From the NCBI GenBank assembly GCA_012034575.1, contig JAAUPF010000006.1, forward strand, positions 1 through 64,000: a stretch of DNA of 64,000 bases, in the 5' to 3' direction. Source of the DNA: Richelia sp. CSU_2_1. GTDB lineage: Bacteria; Cyanobacteriota; Cyanobacteriia; Cyanobacteriales; Microcoleaceae. This document shows positions 46,783 to 55,316 of the stretch, one piece after another. Position numbers and translations under genes: made by a program. Position 1 is the first letter of the stretch. Each line of letters starts with the position of its first letter. The notes below the pieces were generated by a model that did not search any database, was not told where the DNA came from, and was given only the letters and a program-made list of their open reading frames with translations.

Positions 46783-47220
46783 TTAATCCTTAAATTTAGA
46801 GTGCGATCGCAAGTTTAGTAACTCTTGGGGAGAAGCTAAAAGTTTGACAGTAACAGCCAGGATTTTTTGTTGGGAATTCAGCACGAACAGCCATCCCACA
46901 TTAACTGTAAATACAGAAGTTTTGACTCGACCGCTGACTTGAATTTCTAGTTTGCTATCTTCTTCTAAAATTCGGGTGGCGGACTGCTGGGGATGGAGCT
47001 GCATTTCTCGGGCTTCTGCTTTTAGATAAGCTTCGATCGCGCTTTGACCGACTATGGGATCTTCAAATGGCGCGTTGAGAACTCCCTCGGCATCAAACAA
47101 ATCGGCTGTGGCTTCAAAATTCCCCGCATTGAAAGTTTCAAAGTAATCCAGGATAACAGGCTCTTTAATTTCTGTTGGGGCGGTACTGTAAGTTAAAATA
47201 GGTTGGGTTGTTGCGGTCAT
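46783..47220 (-). CDS. OCP C-terminal-domain homologue (CTDH)
   Basis: 145 residues with the NTF2 fold of the OCP C-terminal domain: VILDYFETFNAGNFEATADL, FDAEGVLNAPFEDPIVG, ATRILEEDSKLEIQVSGRVK and VTVKLLASPQELLNL. CTDHs bind or deliver carotenoids and quench singlet oxygen. There is no cysteine at all, so it lacks the redox-switch Cys of some CTDH clades. It lies downstream of ocp on the same strand, separated by 380 bases of repeats. Confidence 0.87.
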   Translation of the reverse strand: MTATTQPILTYSTAPTEIKEPVILDYFETFNAGNFEATADLFDAEGVLNAPFEDPIVGQSAIEAYLKAEAREMQLHPQQSATRILEEDSKLEIQVSGRVKTSVFTVNVGWLFVLNSQQKILAVTVKLLASPQELLNLRSHSKFKD

Positions 47221-47336
47221 AAAATTACACTACGATCGTACATAACATTGTATTAATGTAGTAATTTTATCCAGACCGCACACTCTGCCAAAGGATGTAT
47301 ATAGCCTTTGGGGCCGATCGATGAGGTACGCTTTGG

Positions 47337-47432
47337 GAATTGGGAATTGGGAATTGGGAATTGGGAATTGGTAATTGGTAATTGGGAATTGGGAATTGGG
47401 AATTGGTAATTGGGAATTGGGAATTGGTAATT
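47337..47432. repeat. Heptamer array TTGGGAA/TTGGTAA
   Basis: About 13 heptamers between ocp and the CTDH gene, followed by a GGTCTGGGTTTC stretch. Frames through it are artefacts. Confidence 0.94.
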
Positions 47433-47502
47433 GATAAGTTATTTAAAAGGATATAACCCAGACACCTTCGGGGTCTGGGTTTCTGCACGCTGGTGCGTGA
47501 CT

Positions 47503-47646
47503 CGATCGAATTGTAGAATCTGGCACTCTATTTGCGGATCGAGTTGAGCAGTTCCTTAGGAGATACTAGCAAGTCGATCGAATCGCAGAATCTAAAACTC
47601 TATTTGCGGATCAAGTTGAGCAGTTCCTTAGGAGATGCTAGTAAGT
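47503..47646. repeat. 72-base tandem duplication of the ocp 3' end
   Basis: Units 47503-47574 and 47575-47646. The inner one includes the last codons of ocp; the outer one, past the stop, reads on the minus strand as IDLLVSPKELLNSIRK then stop. The period is 24 codons and in frame with ocp, so it is a tail duplication whose outer copy is silenced by the inner stop. Confidence 0.93.
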
Positions 47647-48562
47647 CGATCGCGACAAAGAAAATTTTACCTTGCGGGTCGAGCAAAAACCGCCAAGCGA
47701 TATTCATGCCCACATTCGAGCCGAACCAAGGAGTTTCAACTTTTCCTGTAACTTTAACTTGTCTGTAACCATCTTCGGCTGGCTCCGACACGCCTTGCTG
47801 CGGCATCATTTTCAGTCCGACACATTCTTCCCGCATATAGTTGAGGATAGCTTCGCGACCCACGATCGGCTTTTGGAACGGCGGTTGCAGGGCACCTTCT
47901 TCGGCAAACAAACCGACGGCCGGGGTAAAGTCGAAGGCGTTCATGCAATCGATGTAGCTTAGTACGGTCTGCTCGCTGATACCTTCAATCTGGGTTTTTA
48001 CCCGATCCTCGGCGGCAGTGGGAGTATTGCGGGGAGCAGGGCGTTTGGCGTAATCTTGGCTGAAATCCGGATCGTAGCCCATGTTGACTACGGTGTTGCG
48101 GAGTACGGTAATTTGCTGGCCAGGATCGAGGCGCTTGATGGTGTCGAGGACTGTAACGGCTTCAGCAGACATTTTATAGTCCGCCGGAATGGGAGCGACA
48201 ATGCCTTGCTTCATCAATTGGCCCAATTCGTACCAAAAGCCGAGTTTGGTGTTGACGCGCAAGGATGTGTATATCCGCCCGATGGGTGTGTCGGCGTTGC
48301 TGGCGAGGTCGTACATGGTTTTGCTTTGGGCCGTCGGCGACATTTGTTTGATTTCGCTGAGGACGCCTTCAACAAGGGCCATGCTGGCTACTCCGGGGGC
48401 CGCGGCAGTAATGGTGTTGCCCATTTCGGTGTAGGCAAACCACAGCAGTGCTAGTTGGTCGTCTACGCTGAGCTTGTAGAATGCTTCCGTGGTGGCTGGA
48501 ACAACGCTCGCAATCTCTGTGCTGGAGAAGATAGATTGGGCTGATTGAATGCTAACTGCCAT
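47600..48562 (-). CDS. ocp: Orange carotenoid protein
   Basis: 320 residues, full OCP1-type length. The helical N-terminal domain has LLWFAYTEMGN and KLGFWYELGQLMKQG, which hold the conserved Tyr and Trp around the carotenoid; the linker ends in VLRNTVVNMGYDP with the salt-bridge Arg. The C-terminal NTF2 domain has LSYIDCMNAFDFTP (carotenoid-binding Tyr), NYMREECVG and MNIAWRFLLD (partner Trp). It binds a ketocarotenoid, is activated by strong blue-green light and quenches phycobilisomes. No FRP gene is in the window. It is divergent from queG across a 281-base spacer. Confidence 0.97.
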   Translation of the reverse strand: MAVSIQSAQSIFSSTEIASVVPATTEAFYKLSVDDQLALLWFAYTEMGNTITAAAPGVASMALVEGVLSEIKQMSPTAQSKTMYDLASNADTPIGRIYTSLRVNTKLGFWYELGQLMKQGIVAPIPADYKMSAEAVTVLDTIKRLDPGQQITVLRNTVVNMGYDPDFSQDYAKRPAPRNTPTAAEDRVKTQIEGISEQTVLSYIDCMNAFDFTPAVGLFAEEGALQPPFQKPIVGREAILNYMREECVGLKMMPQQGVSEPAEDGYRQVKVTGKVETPWFGSNVGMNIAWRFLLDPQGKIFFVAIDLLASPKELLNLIRK

Positions 48563-48843
48563 GTGTGTACTTTGAGATTCGCGGTTTTATTTGGTACTTG
48601 AGCTAGCGAACCTTTATCTCCCTTAATTAAATTATGTAACGTTTCTGAAATTTTTGAGTTTATATTTTCCAATGTAAAGATTTACAAAATATTATAAATA
48701 TTGGGGTAAATTTGCGTCATATTTCTCGACAAATTGCGCTATTTGTGATATGCGGTTAGGCTGTATGAAAATACTAATTAATAACGATCGAACGGAAATA
48801 TAGCTGGACTAATAGCACTATTCATGCTATTGTCTTTAACCTT
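48563..48843. promoter_or_regulatory. Divergent promoter region ocp/queG
   Basis: 281 bases, AT-rich, without coding frames of its own. An ocp promoter must lie here because the gene faces away from queG; stress and light control are expected from its biology. No specific boxes can be named from the sequence. Confidence 0.4.
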
Positions 48844-49806
48844 ATGATTTCATCAATTAGTAGCGATCGAATTAAACAAAAAGCCCGAGAATTAGGATTT
48901 CACAAAGTCGGGATAGCCTCGGTCAACGAGAAAGCTGATACAGATGCCCAAAGATTGCAGGGGTGGTTGGACAAGGGCTACCAAGCAGATATGGCATGGA
49001 TGGCAAACCCAAAACGGCAGGATATTCGGTTGGTGATGCCGGATGTACAGTCTGTTATCTGTGTTGCTCTCAATTACTACAGCCCCCGGCCTGACTCCCC
49101 CAACCCCCCCTTAGTAAGGGGGGGCGATGATTATGCTAAGATTTCGCGCTACGGGTGGGGGCGGGATTACCACAAAGTGATGCACAAAAAGCTCAAAGAG
49201 TTAGCCCATTGGGTGCGATCGCAGGGCGAGGAAATTGAAGCGCGGTATTATGCTGATACTGGGCCGATTCAAGATAAAGTTTGGGCCCAGCGGGCGGGGA
49301 TTGGCTGGATTGCGAAAAATGGGAATGTAATTTCGCGAGAATACGGTTCCTGGGTGTTTTTAGGGGAAATTTTGACGAATTTGGAGTTAGAGGTGGATGC
49401 GCCCCACACCCAACATTGCGGTACTTGCACTCGCTGCATTGAAGCTTGTCCGACGGAAGCGATTGTCGAGCCTTTTGTGGTGAAGGCCGATCGGTGCATA
49501 GCTTATCATACGATCGAAAATCGCGCCGAAACATTGCCGGAGGAAATCGCATCTAATTTACAAGGTTGGGTAGCCGGTTGTGATATTTGTCAGGATGTTT
49601 GCCCTTGGAATCAGCGTTTTGCCCAACAAACGGATGTTGCAGAATTCGAGCCTTATCCTGAAAATATAGCGCCGACACTGGCAGAATTAGCAGAGATTTC
49701 TGATGAAGAGTGGAACCGCAGATTTACAGCTTCGGCGCTGCGACGAATTAAACCGGAAATGCTGCGGCGAAATGCGAGGGCGAATCAAGGAAAAGTTGAC
49801 AGTTGA
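48844..49806 (+). CDS. queG: Epoxyqueuosine reductase
   Basis: 320 residues. Two 4Fe-4S clusters are coded in CGTCTRCIEACPTEAIVEP and CDICQDVCPWN, and the cobalamin-binding domain in AWMANPKRQDIRLV and KISRYGWGRDYHKVMH. It reduces epoxyqueuosine to queuosine in tRNA with a B12 cofactor, so it depends on cobalamin like the cobN product helps make. Residues about 82-92 (RPDSPNPPLVRGGD) come from an inserted CCCCCAACCCCCCCTTAG-type repeat that stayed in frame. The last codons run into a TTGACAG heptamer array. Confidence 0.94.
   Translation: MISSISSDRIKQKARELGFHKVGIASVNEKADTDAQRLQGWLDKGYQADMAWMANPKRQDIRLVMPDVQSVICVALNYYSPRPDSPNPPLVRGGDDYAKISRYGWGRDYHKVMHKKLKELAHWVRSQGEEIEARYYADTGPIQDKVWAQRAGIGWIAKNGNVISREYGSWVFLGEILTNLELEVDAPHTQHCGTCTRCIEACPTEAIVEPFVVKADRCIAYHTIENRAETLPEEIASNLQGWVAGCDICQDVCPWNQRFAQQTDVAEFEPYPENIAPTLAELAEISDEEWNRRFTASALRRIKPEMLRRNARANQGKVDS
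49097..49126. repeat. Repeat inside queG (CCCCCAACCCCCCCTTAGTAAG)
   Basis: A shortened copy of the GGGGGATTTAGGGGGATC family inside queG, giving PNPPLVRGG. The family position normally has a short loop of different sequence between NYYxP and the AKISRYGWG motif. Confidence 0.8.
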
Positions 49807-49915
49807 CAGTTGACAGTTGACAGTTGATAGTTGACAGTCGATCGATTGGTAGGGCGGTGCCCCCGTGCGGGCCCTATACGTTGACAGTTGACATTTGATA
49901 GTTGACAGTTGTTTG
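49800..49915. repeat. TTGACAG heptamers with a GGGCGGTGCCCCCGTGC element
   Basis: Two heptamer blocks (49797-49840 and 49880-49911) flank a GTAGGGCGGTGCCCCCGTGCGGGCCC element (49848-49873), which also occurs twice inside cobN. It fills the convergent spacer between queG and dxs. Confidence 0.9.
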
Positions 49916-49985
49916 GGAGTTTTAAGTTTTGAGTTTTGAACACTCCTTAACTCAAAACTCAAAACTGAGAACTCAAAACTCCTTA

Positions 49986-51893
49986 TTACACGCTGACGGG
50001 CGATTGTTGGCGGCTGAATGTTGCCAAAATTCGATCGGCCATTTGTCGCGGAGTTAAACCCAATGTTGCAAAGGATTGTTCTGGCGTTGCATGATCTACC
50101 AAAGTATCAGGTACGCCCAGCCTCATAACGGGAACCAGCACGTTATTGTCTAGCAAAGATTCAGCTACAGCCGAACCGAATCCGCCCATCAGACAGCCTT
50201 CTTCCATCGTGACAACTTTGCCGATTCGCTGCGCTAAAGGCAAGATTAATTCGGTATCTAAAGGCTTGACAAAACGCGCGTTAATGACGGTTGCTTCGAT
50301 GCCGTGTTCGCTCAAAATTTCGGCGGTTTGCATTGCCGGATAAACCATCGAACCGTAACCTAAGATTAGCAAATCGTCGCCGTTGCGGAGAATTTCAGCT
50401 TTGCCGATCTGCACTTCTTCCCAACCTTCTTCCATTAAAGGCACGCCGTAACCGTTGCCGCGCGGGTAACGCATCGCGATCGGACCGCTGGTATGGTTGA
50501 TTCCAGTTACGATCATCCGCTGCAATTCGGCTTCGTCTTTTGGTGCCATAATTGTCATGTTCGGCAGGCATCGCAAGTAGGAAATGTCGTACATTCCCTG
50601 GTGGGTAGGGCCGTCAGCACCGACAATTCCCGCGCGATCGAGACAGAAGAAAACTGGCAAGTTTTGAATGCAGATATCGTGAATTATTTGGTCGTAGGCG
50701 CGCTGCAAAAAGGTTGAGTAAATGGCGACAACGGGGCGCATTCCTTCGCAGGCTAAACCTGCCGATAAGGTGACGGCGTGCTGTTCGGCAATTCCGACAT
50801 CGATGTACTGATGCGGCAGTTTTTCCTGAAGTTTATCTAGCCCGGTTCCGGTTGCCATTGCGGCGGTAATGCCGACAACTTTCGGATTGTCTTGTGCTAG
50901 CTTGACTAAGGCGTGGGCAAAGACTTTCGAGTAAGCGGGAGGTTTGGGTTTGGTGGAGGGAATGCCTTTGCCTGTGGCTAAGTTAAAAGGATTTTGGGCG
51001 TGATATCCTACTTGATCTTTTTCGGCGATCGCGTATCCTTTACCTTTCACTGTAACTGCGTGAACTAACACCGGCCCGTGGATGGTATGGGCTTGCTTGA
51101 AAGTGGCAATTAATTCTTCCAAATTATGTCCGTCTACGGGCCCCATGTAAGTAAAGCCCAATTCTTCAATTACGGCCCCAACTTTCGAGACGGCCAAGCG
51201 TTTCATCCCTTCTTTAAGCCTTTCCATTTCGGGAGTAAAAGTTTCGCCAACAAAGGGAATGTGTTTGAATTGTTCTTCTAAGTTATCTTTGAGAAACTGT
51301 ACTGGGGGCGACAAGCGCATCTTGTTCAAATAGCGGGTAATTGCGCCGACGTTGGGCGAGATTGACATCTCGTTGTCGTTGAGTACAACTAACAGATTTG
51401 TTTTGGGCAAATGACCGGCGTGATTGATGGCTTCGAGGGCCATGCCACCTGTCAGCGCGCCGTCGCCGATGACTGCTACGGTTTTAAAGTTTTCGCCCTT
51501 CAAGTCGCGGGCGATCGCCATTCCTAGCGCTGCGGAAATGCTTGTAGAAGCGTGACCGGCACCGAAATGGTCGAATTTACTCTCGCAGCGCTTGAGATAG
51601 CCTGCAACGCCGTCTTTTTGGCGCAGGGTGTGGAAGTCATTGTAGCGGCCGGTAATTAATTTGTGGGGGTAAGCTTGGTGGCCGACATCCCAGAGAACTT
51701 TGTCGCGATCGAGGTCGAGGGTTTGGTACAGTGCTAAGGTCAATTCGACTACACCCAATCCGGGGCCGAGGTGTCCGCCAGTCGCGGCAACGGTTTCTAA
51801 ATGCTTTTCTCGAATTTGTCGGGCAATTTGTTCGAGTTGATGGATCGAAAGACCGTGTAATTGGTTTGGGTGAGTCAATTCGCTGAGATGCAT
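49986..51893 (-). CDS. dxs: 1-deoxy-D-xylulose-5-phosphate synthase
   Basis: 635 residues, full length. Thiamine diphosphate motif [18 protein letters not shown], the [13 protein letters not shown] region, [15 protein letters not shown] in the pyrimidine domain, and the transketolase C domain ([18 protein letters not shown]). It joins pyruvate and glyceraldehyde 3-phosphate in the first MEP pathway step, feeding carotenoids (including the OCP pigment), phytol and quinones. Single gene, no operon partner. Confidence 0.97.
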   Translation of the reverse strand: MHLSELTHPNQLHGLSIHQLEQIARQIREKHLETVAATGGHLGPGLGVVELTLALYQTLDLDRDKVLWDVGHQAYPHKLITGRYNDFHTLRQKDGVAGYLKRCESKFDHFGAGHASTSISAALGMAIARDLKGENFKTVAVIGDGALTGGMALEAINHAGHLPKTNLLVVLNDNEMSISPNVGAITRYLNKMRLSPPVQFLKDNLEEQFKHIPFVGETFTPEMERLKEGMKRLAVSKVGAVIEELGFTYMGPVDGHNLEELIATFKQAHTIHGPVLVHAVTVKGKGYAIAEKDQVGYHAQNPFNLATGKGIPSTKPKPPAYSKVFAHALVKLAQDNPKVVGITAAMATGTGLDKLQEKLPHQYIDVGIAEQHAVTLSAGLACEGMRPVVAIYSTFLQRAYDQIIHDICIQNLPVFFCLDRAGIVGADGPTHQGMYDISYLRCLPNMTIMAPKDEAELQRMIVTGINHTSGPIAMRYPRGNGYGVPLMEEGWEEVQIGKAEILRNGDDLLILGYGSMVYPAMQTAEILSEHGIEATVINARFVKPLDTELILPLAQRIGKVVTMEEGCLMGGFGSAVAESLLDNNVLVPVMRLGVPDTLVDHATPEQSFATLGLTPRQMADRILATFSRQQSPVSV

Positions 51894-52118
51894 ATTTTAA
51901 AATCCCGCTCCTGTGAATTAGGACGAATCCTTATCTGATAATCGTTTGAGCTTGCGACGACGCGCGCGCAAACTTACAATAGTTTACCTGGTATTTGGGG
52001 AAAACTGTTAGGAGCAAAATTTCTGCGATGCTGGCCTGGTAATTATATTAAGAAATTTGTCGCCAGTCAATCTAAGAAAATTTTGTGTAGCTAGCTGCTT
52101 GATACTAATTATCGATCG
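51894..52118. other. Spacer upstream of dxs
   Basis: 225 bases, no coding frame and no repeat. It should hold the dxs promoter. No box is clear. Confidence 0.35.
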
Positions 52119-53009
52119 TTATAAATTATTATCCCTCCCTTCTTTGGAATTAACTGCATCGGTAAAATTGGCAGTAGATCGATCGCTCGCTCCAGATAGA
52201 ACGGCTCCTGTAATGTCAGCTTTGGTAAAATTTGCACCTGTTAAATTTGCATTGGTAAATGTGGCACGATCGAGAATTGCTTCCTGAAAATTGGTATGAG
52301 ATAAGTTAGCGTTGTCAAAAATTGCACCGCTAAAATCTGCACCTGTAAAATCCTTTCCACTAAAATTCTTTCCACTAAAATTTGGATGGAATACATCGTG
52401 GTATTTTCTCCACTGATTCCAATAAGCTACACCTTGCTTGATGTTGTTAAGAGCTATTAATTGAGAAAGTTTTGCATCATCGTCCGCATAAAGATCTATT
52501 TCATCGAGAGTTTTCAAATCTAGTTCCAGCAAAGGCAATCCTTTGTCGTATTGCTGCCATTTACCCCTATGAAAACTCCCCACAGCAAAAACAAAAAATC
52601 CATGTTCGGTAGAAAATATGCCGCCGCGTTCGTACATTACGATTAGTGGTTCGTAGGGGTCAGGTAGAGTAAATTCACTTACTCTGGGTAAATTTTTCAC
52701 CTTCTCCCAATGACAGAACCACTTGCAGGTTTTCTCAATAGTTCCCGCTACATAAAACGGTGTTTGCAGGAAATGATTTTCAAGCTCATCTACTTCAGGA
52801 TCGCTGGCACGATCTAAAGGAAAAATGCGATCGGCTACATCAAAAAACGGCCATTCATCCGTACAGTTTAAAGCTTTTGCCCACAGTGTTGCACGTCTCA
52901 AATATTCTCGAAAAAGGACAATATGAGAGTTAACACGATTCTCATCAGGCTCCCATTTAATTGCTAAAATTCGCTCTAGGGCAGTAGCGGCGATCGTTTT
53001 TGCAGTCAT
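52119..53009 (-). CDS. Pentapeptide-repeat protein
   Basis: 296 residues. The first 210 are a mixed globular region (WAKALNCTDEWPFFDVADR, YVAGTIEKTCKWFCHWEKV) without a known domain. Residues about 213-285 are pentapeptide repeats on the A(D/N)LxX pattern: NFSGKDFTGADFSGAIFDNA, NLTGANFTKADITGAVLSGA. This fold makes a right-handed beta-helix, often for protein contact. The start ATGA overlaps the stop of a small upstream frame. Confidence 0.85.
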   Translation of the reverse strand: MTAKTIAATALERILAIKWEPDENRVNSHIVLFREYLRRATLWAKALNCTDEWPFFDVADRIFPLDRASDPEVDELENHFLQTPFYVAGTIEKTCKWFCHWEKVKNLPRVSEFTLPDPYEPLIVMYERGGIFSTEHGFFVFAVGSFHRGKWQQYDKGLPLLELDLKTLDEIDLYADDDAKLSQLIALNNIKQGVAYWNQWRKYHDVFHPNFSGKNFSGKDFTGADFSGAIFDNANLSHTNFQEAILDRATFTNANLTGANFTKADITGAVLSGASDRSTANFTDAVNSKEGRDNNL

Positions 53010-53095
53010 AGTTTTTCTTTAATAGCTTCAAGCAACTCATCAAGATTCGACAGATCCTCAGCAAGTGTCAGTCCTTCTGCTGACTTACCTATCAT
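53006..53095 (-). CDS. Small coupled ORF upstream of the pentapeptide gene
   Basis: 29 codons from an ATG at 53095 (MIGKSAEGLTLAEDL, ending LEAIKEKL), with its TGA inside the ATGA start of the pentapeptide gene, so coupling is likely. The frame is open further up to 53206 (NPFSHWVK, SPTPEHFGAHD) without a start codon, which suggests the 3' end of a truncated gene. Unknown function. Confidence 0.45.
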   Translation of the reverse strand: MIGKSAEGLTLAEDLSNLDELLEAIKEKL

Positions 53096-53337
53096 TTTAA
53101 CCCAGTGGGAAAATGGGTTGGGGCTGGCGGTAGTATTTGGAGCTATATCGTGCGCTCCGAAATGCTCTGGGGTTGGCGAGTAGACAAAACCTGATATCGG
53201 ATTCTCTTAAAACTCTCAGATGCTATTGAAATATTCTAGCCGATCGATTGCCAAGTAAATTAGATCGAGGAGCGATCGCGCTTGCAATCAAACTCGATCG
53301 CTCTTAGATGCGATAAAAAACCAGGTTTCACCAGCCC

Positions 53338-53934
53338 CTATGCGTAAGTTTTATCTAAAAATGTTGGGTATTCTCTGCGGTTATTTTCTCCAAAAACTTG
53401 CGAGTTTATGGATGCCACAGCCTCTCTCAGTTGACCTATCGTCTCTCGATCGGGCGATTCTAAAATGATATCTACAGATAGATGTTGGTGCCGGACTACA
53501 GTCTTGTGCACCTCAGTGACAGTTGCCTCAAAAGAAAAAACTCTATTTTCTAATTCTCGCTCCCCTGTAACTCCCACTTTCCAGTCTTCGATCCTGACGG
53601 TATCTCCCTCAATTAATTGCGGGTCAAATGTGTAGGTATCGATCCGAATTTTTCCCCCAGTTAAGGTATCTTCGCGATCGATCCGAAGATACAGATTGTA
53701 GTAAGCTACTCGAACGGGTTGGGTTGCAGATCGCTCGATTTTATCCTTCAAAATAGCTGTCACCTCGCTTTCTGGATCTGCCAGGTCAAAAGGATAAGGT
53801 TGGCTTGCAGTATCAGCATCGCGACGATCGAGCAAAACTTGCAGTGCCTGTCGAAATTCTTCCCGATCGTTTCTATGCTCTGAAATATAGTGTTTTAATT
53901 CTGCATTCGTCATATCCTGTAAGTTTTGCGTCAT
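53338..53934 (-). CDS. DUF6887-like N terminus fused to an unknown domain
   Basis: 198 residues from the ATG at 53934, chosen because it overlaps the previous stop as ATGA. The first 40 residues (MTNAELKHYISEHRNDREEF, RQALQVLLDRRD) match DUF6887, normally a free protein of about 70 residues that pairs with DUF6888. The rest (AYYNLYLRIDREDTL, VGVTGERELENRVFSFE, VHKTVVRHQHLSVDII) is a beta-rich domain I cannot name. It lies right behind a DUF6888 gene. Confidence 0.65.
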   Translation of the reverse strand: MTQNLQDMTNAELKHYISEHRNDREEFRQALQVLLDRRDADTASQPYPFDLADPESEVTAILKDKIERSATQPVRVAYYNLYLRIDREDTLTGGKIRIDTYTFDPQLIEGDTVRIEDWKVGVTGERELENRVFSFEATVTEVHKTVVRHQHLSVDIILESPDRETIGQLREAVASINSQVFGENNRREYPTFLDKTYA

Positions 53935-54113
53935 AAAACAAAGCTCCAATTTCCCTTTTCATCTATGAGTATTCCAATTTCATCCCTCACTCCAGCTTGA
54001 ATGTAGAGTGTTTTTAACTGGCGATCGTAACGAAAAACATTAATTGGTTGATACAAGTTTGAAAGCAACTGACAGAGGAATATTGCTGTGTTGGATTGTT
54101 TCTGCGTTGGCAA
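53931..54113 (-). CDS. DUF6888 protein
   Basis: 60 residues: NTAIFLCQLLSNLYQPINVF, YDRQLKTLYIQAG, IGILIDEKGNWSFVL. It fits DUF6888, which in cyanobacteria sits next to DUF6887, often thought to be an antitoxin-like pair. Its stop overlaps the start of the DUF6887-type gene by four bases. Toxin-antitoxin function is an inference. Confidence 0.72.
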   Translation of the reverse strand: MPTQKQSNTAIFLCQLLSNLYQPINVFRYDRQLKTLYIQAGVRDEIGILIDEKGNWSFVL

Positions 54114-54269
54114 GTCACAACTCCTAGTTTATTATAGCTAATTGTACTGTTCGGTACGGCAAGCGTGCAGAATGGCGAGAATTTTTAGCAGAGTTGAGGC
54201 CAGAGCGATCGCCCTTTTCGATTTATCGGTTTTCCCATTAAAACAAAAAAGGCGCTCGCTCCTGATAAA

Positions 54270-54503
54270 TTACAACATTCGCTCTAATTGAGACGTGCGA
54301 GGATCTGCCAATTTTTCAGCCCCTGTCGTATCAAAAACAATCGCGTGTTTGGTCGTCGGTAACAACCGCCGTAAAATTTGTAAATATCCGTCAGCATCGC
54401 CCCGGCGGTGGAAACGAGCAACTACCAATCGCTGCATATTTGGCAATTGCCGCACGATACACCAGGGATGAATGTTGGATTTGGACTTTGATGTTGGTAT
54501 CAT
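54270..54503 (-). CDS. Small conserved hypothetical protein
   Basis: 77 residues. The core WCIVRQLPNMQRLVVARFHR, then RGDADGYLQILRRLLP and AIVFD, has the look of a small cyanobacterial hypothetical with a beta-alpha-beta pattern; function unknown. It stands alone downstream of the XRE array on the opposite strand. Confidence 0.5.
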   Translation of the reverse strand: MIPTSKSKSNIHPWCIVRQLPNMQRLVVARFHRRGDADGYLQILRRLLPTTKHAIVFDTTGAEKLADPRTSQLERML

Positions 54504-54624
54504 AGGGTTATCTTGCCCCGCTGTTTGCGGGGCTGGCTAGAAAAGCGGTCGCCCTTAAGTTTTCGACGCTCGAAGGGCGATCGTTTTTAAGTGTACATAG
54601 TTATTATCGGGTATATATGCACCG

Positions 54625-54852
54625 ATGTCAAGCCAAATTATGGGCTACGTTAGATTGAGAATTAGAGAATTGGCACAACAAAGAGGTTGGACGTTTAAGG
54701 AAGTGGCCGATCGATCGGGAGTCAACTACAACACAGTAAAAAGTTATGGGAGGCGAGATTCTTTAAACACAGTCGATCTTTCTGCTGTCTACAAAATAGC
54801 GCGCGCTTTCGATGTGACGATGGAAGATTTAGTTGAGATTTTGGAAGATTGA
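54625..54852 (+). CDS. XRE/Cro-type regulator, copy A1
   Basis: 75 residues (or 70 from the ATG at 54640, which matches the start of copy A2). A small Cro-type helix-turn-helix: RIRELAQQRGWTFKEVADRS, GVNYNTVKSY, then DLSAVYKIARAFDVTMEDLV. First of four tandem paralogues. The short ending VEILED is shared with copy A2. Its own targets are unknown. Confidence 0.85.
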   Translation: MSSQIMGYVRLRIRELAQQRGWTFKEVADRSGVNYNTVKSYGRRDSLNTVDLSAVYKIARAFDVTMEDLVEILED

Positions 54853-54862
54853 GGGCTCACAA

Positions 54863-55076
54863 ATGGGGCGACTCAGGCTAAAAATTCGAGAGTTAGCAGA
54901 AGAAAAGGGCTGGACGCTGCAAGATGTGACCGAGTGCTCGGGAGTGAATTACAATACCCTCAAAGGCTATGCCAGACGCGATGATGGGATGAGTATGGTG
55001 GATCTGAGCGCCGTTGCTCAAAATTGCTCTTGCTTTTGATGTCACGATCGAAGATTTAGTAGAATTTTTGGAATAA
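54863..55076 (+). pseudogene. XRE/Cro-type regulator, copy B1, frameshifted
   Basis: Starts at the ATG at 54863 (MGRLRLKIRELAEEKGWTL). Near 55017-55023 one A seems missing: the frame runs into NCSCF and a stop, while the next frame reads IALAFDVTIEDLVEFLE to a TAA at 55076. Otherwise it matches copy B2. Likely a frameshift or sequence error. Confidence 0.75.
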
Positions 55077-55093
55077 TCAGGGCGATCGCGCTA

Positions 55094-55306
55094 ATGGGTT
55101 ACGTTAGATTGAGGATTCGAGAACTAGCACAACAAAGAGGTTGGACGCTAAAACAAGTTGCCGATCGATCGGGGGTGAATTATAACACCGTCAGAAGCTA
55201 CGTTCAACGCGATGCTTTGAACACAGCCGATATTTCTGCTGTCTATAAAATAGCTCGTGCTTTCGATGTGACGATGGAAGATTTAGTTGAGATTTTGGAA
55301 GATTGA
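55094..55306 (+). CDS. XRE/Cro-type regulator, copy A2
   Basis: 70 residues, nearly the same as A1 (MGYVRLRIRELAQQRGWTL, KQVADRSGVNYNTVRSY, ending FDVTMEDLVEILED). It is preceded by a HIP1-like GGGCGATCGCG. Part of an A-B-A-B array that arose by duplication of a pair. Confidence 0.87.
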   Translation: MGYVRLRIRELAQQRGWTLKQVADRSGVNYNTVRSYVQRDALNTADISAVYKIARAFDVTMEDLVEILED

Positions 55307-55316
55307 GGGCGCACAA

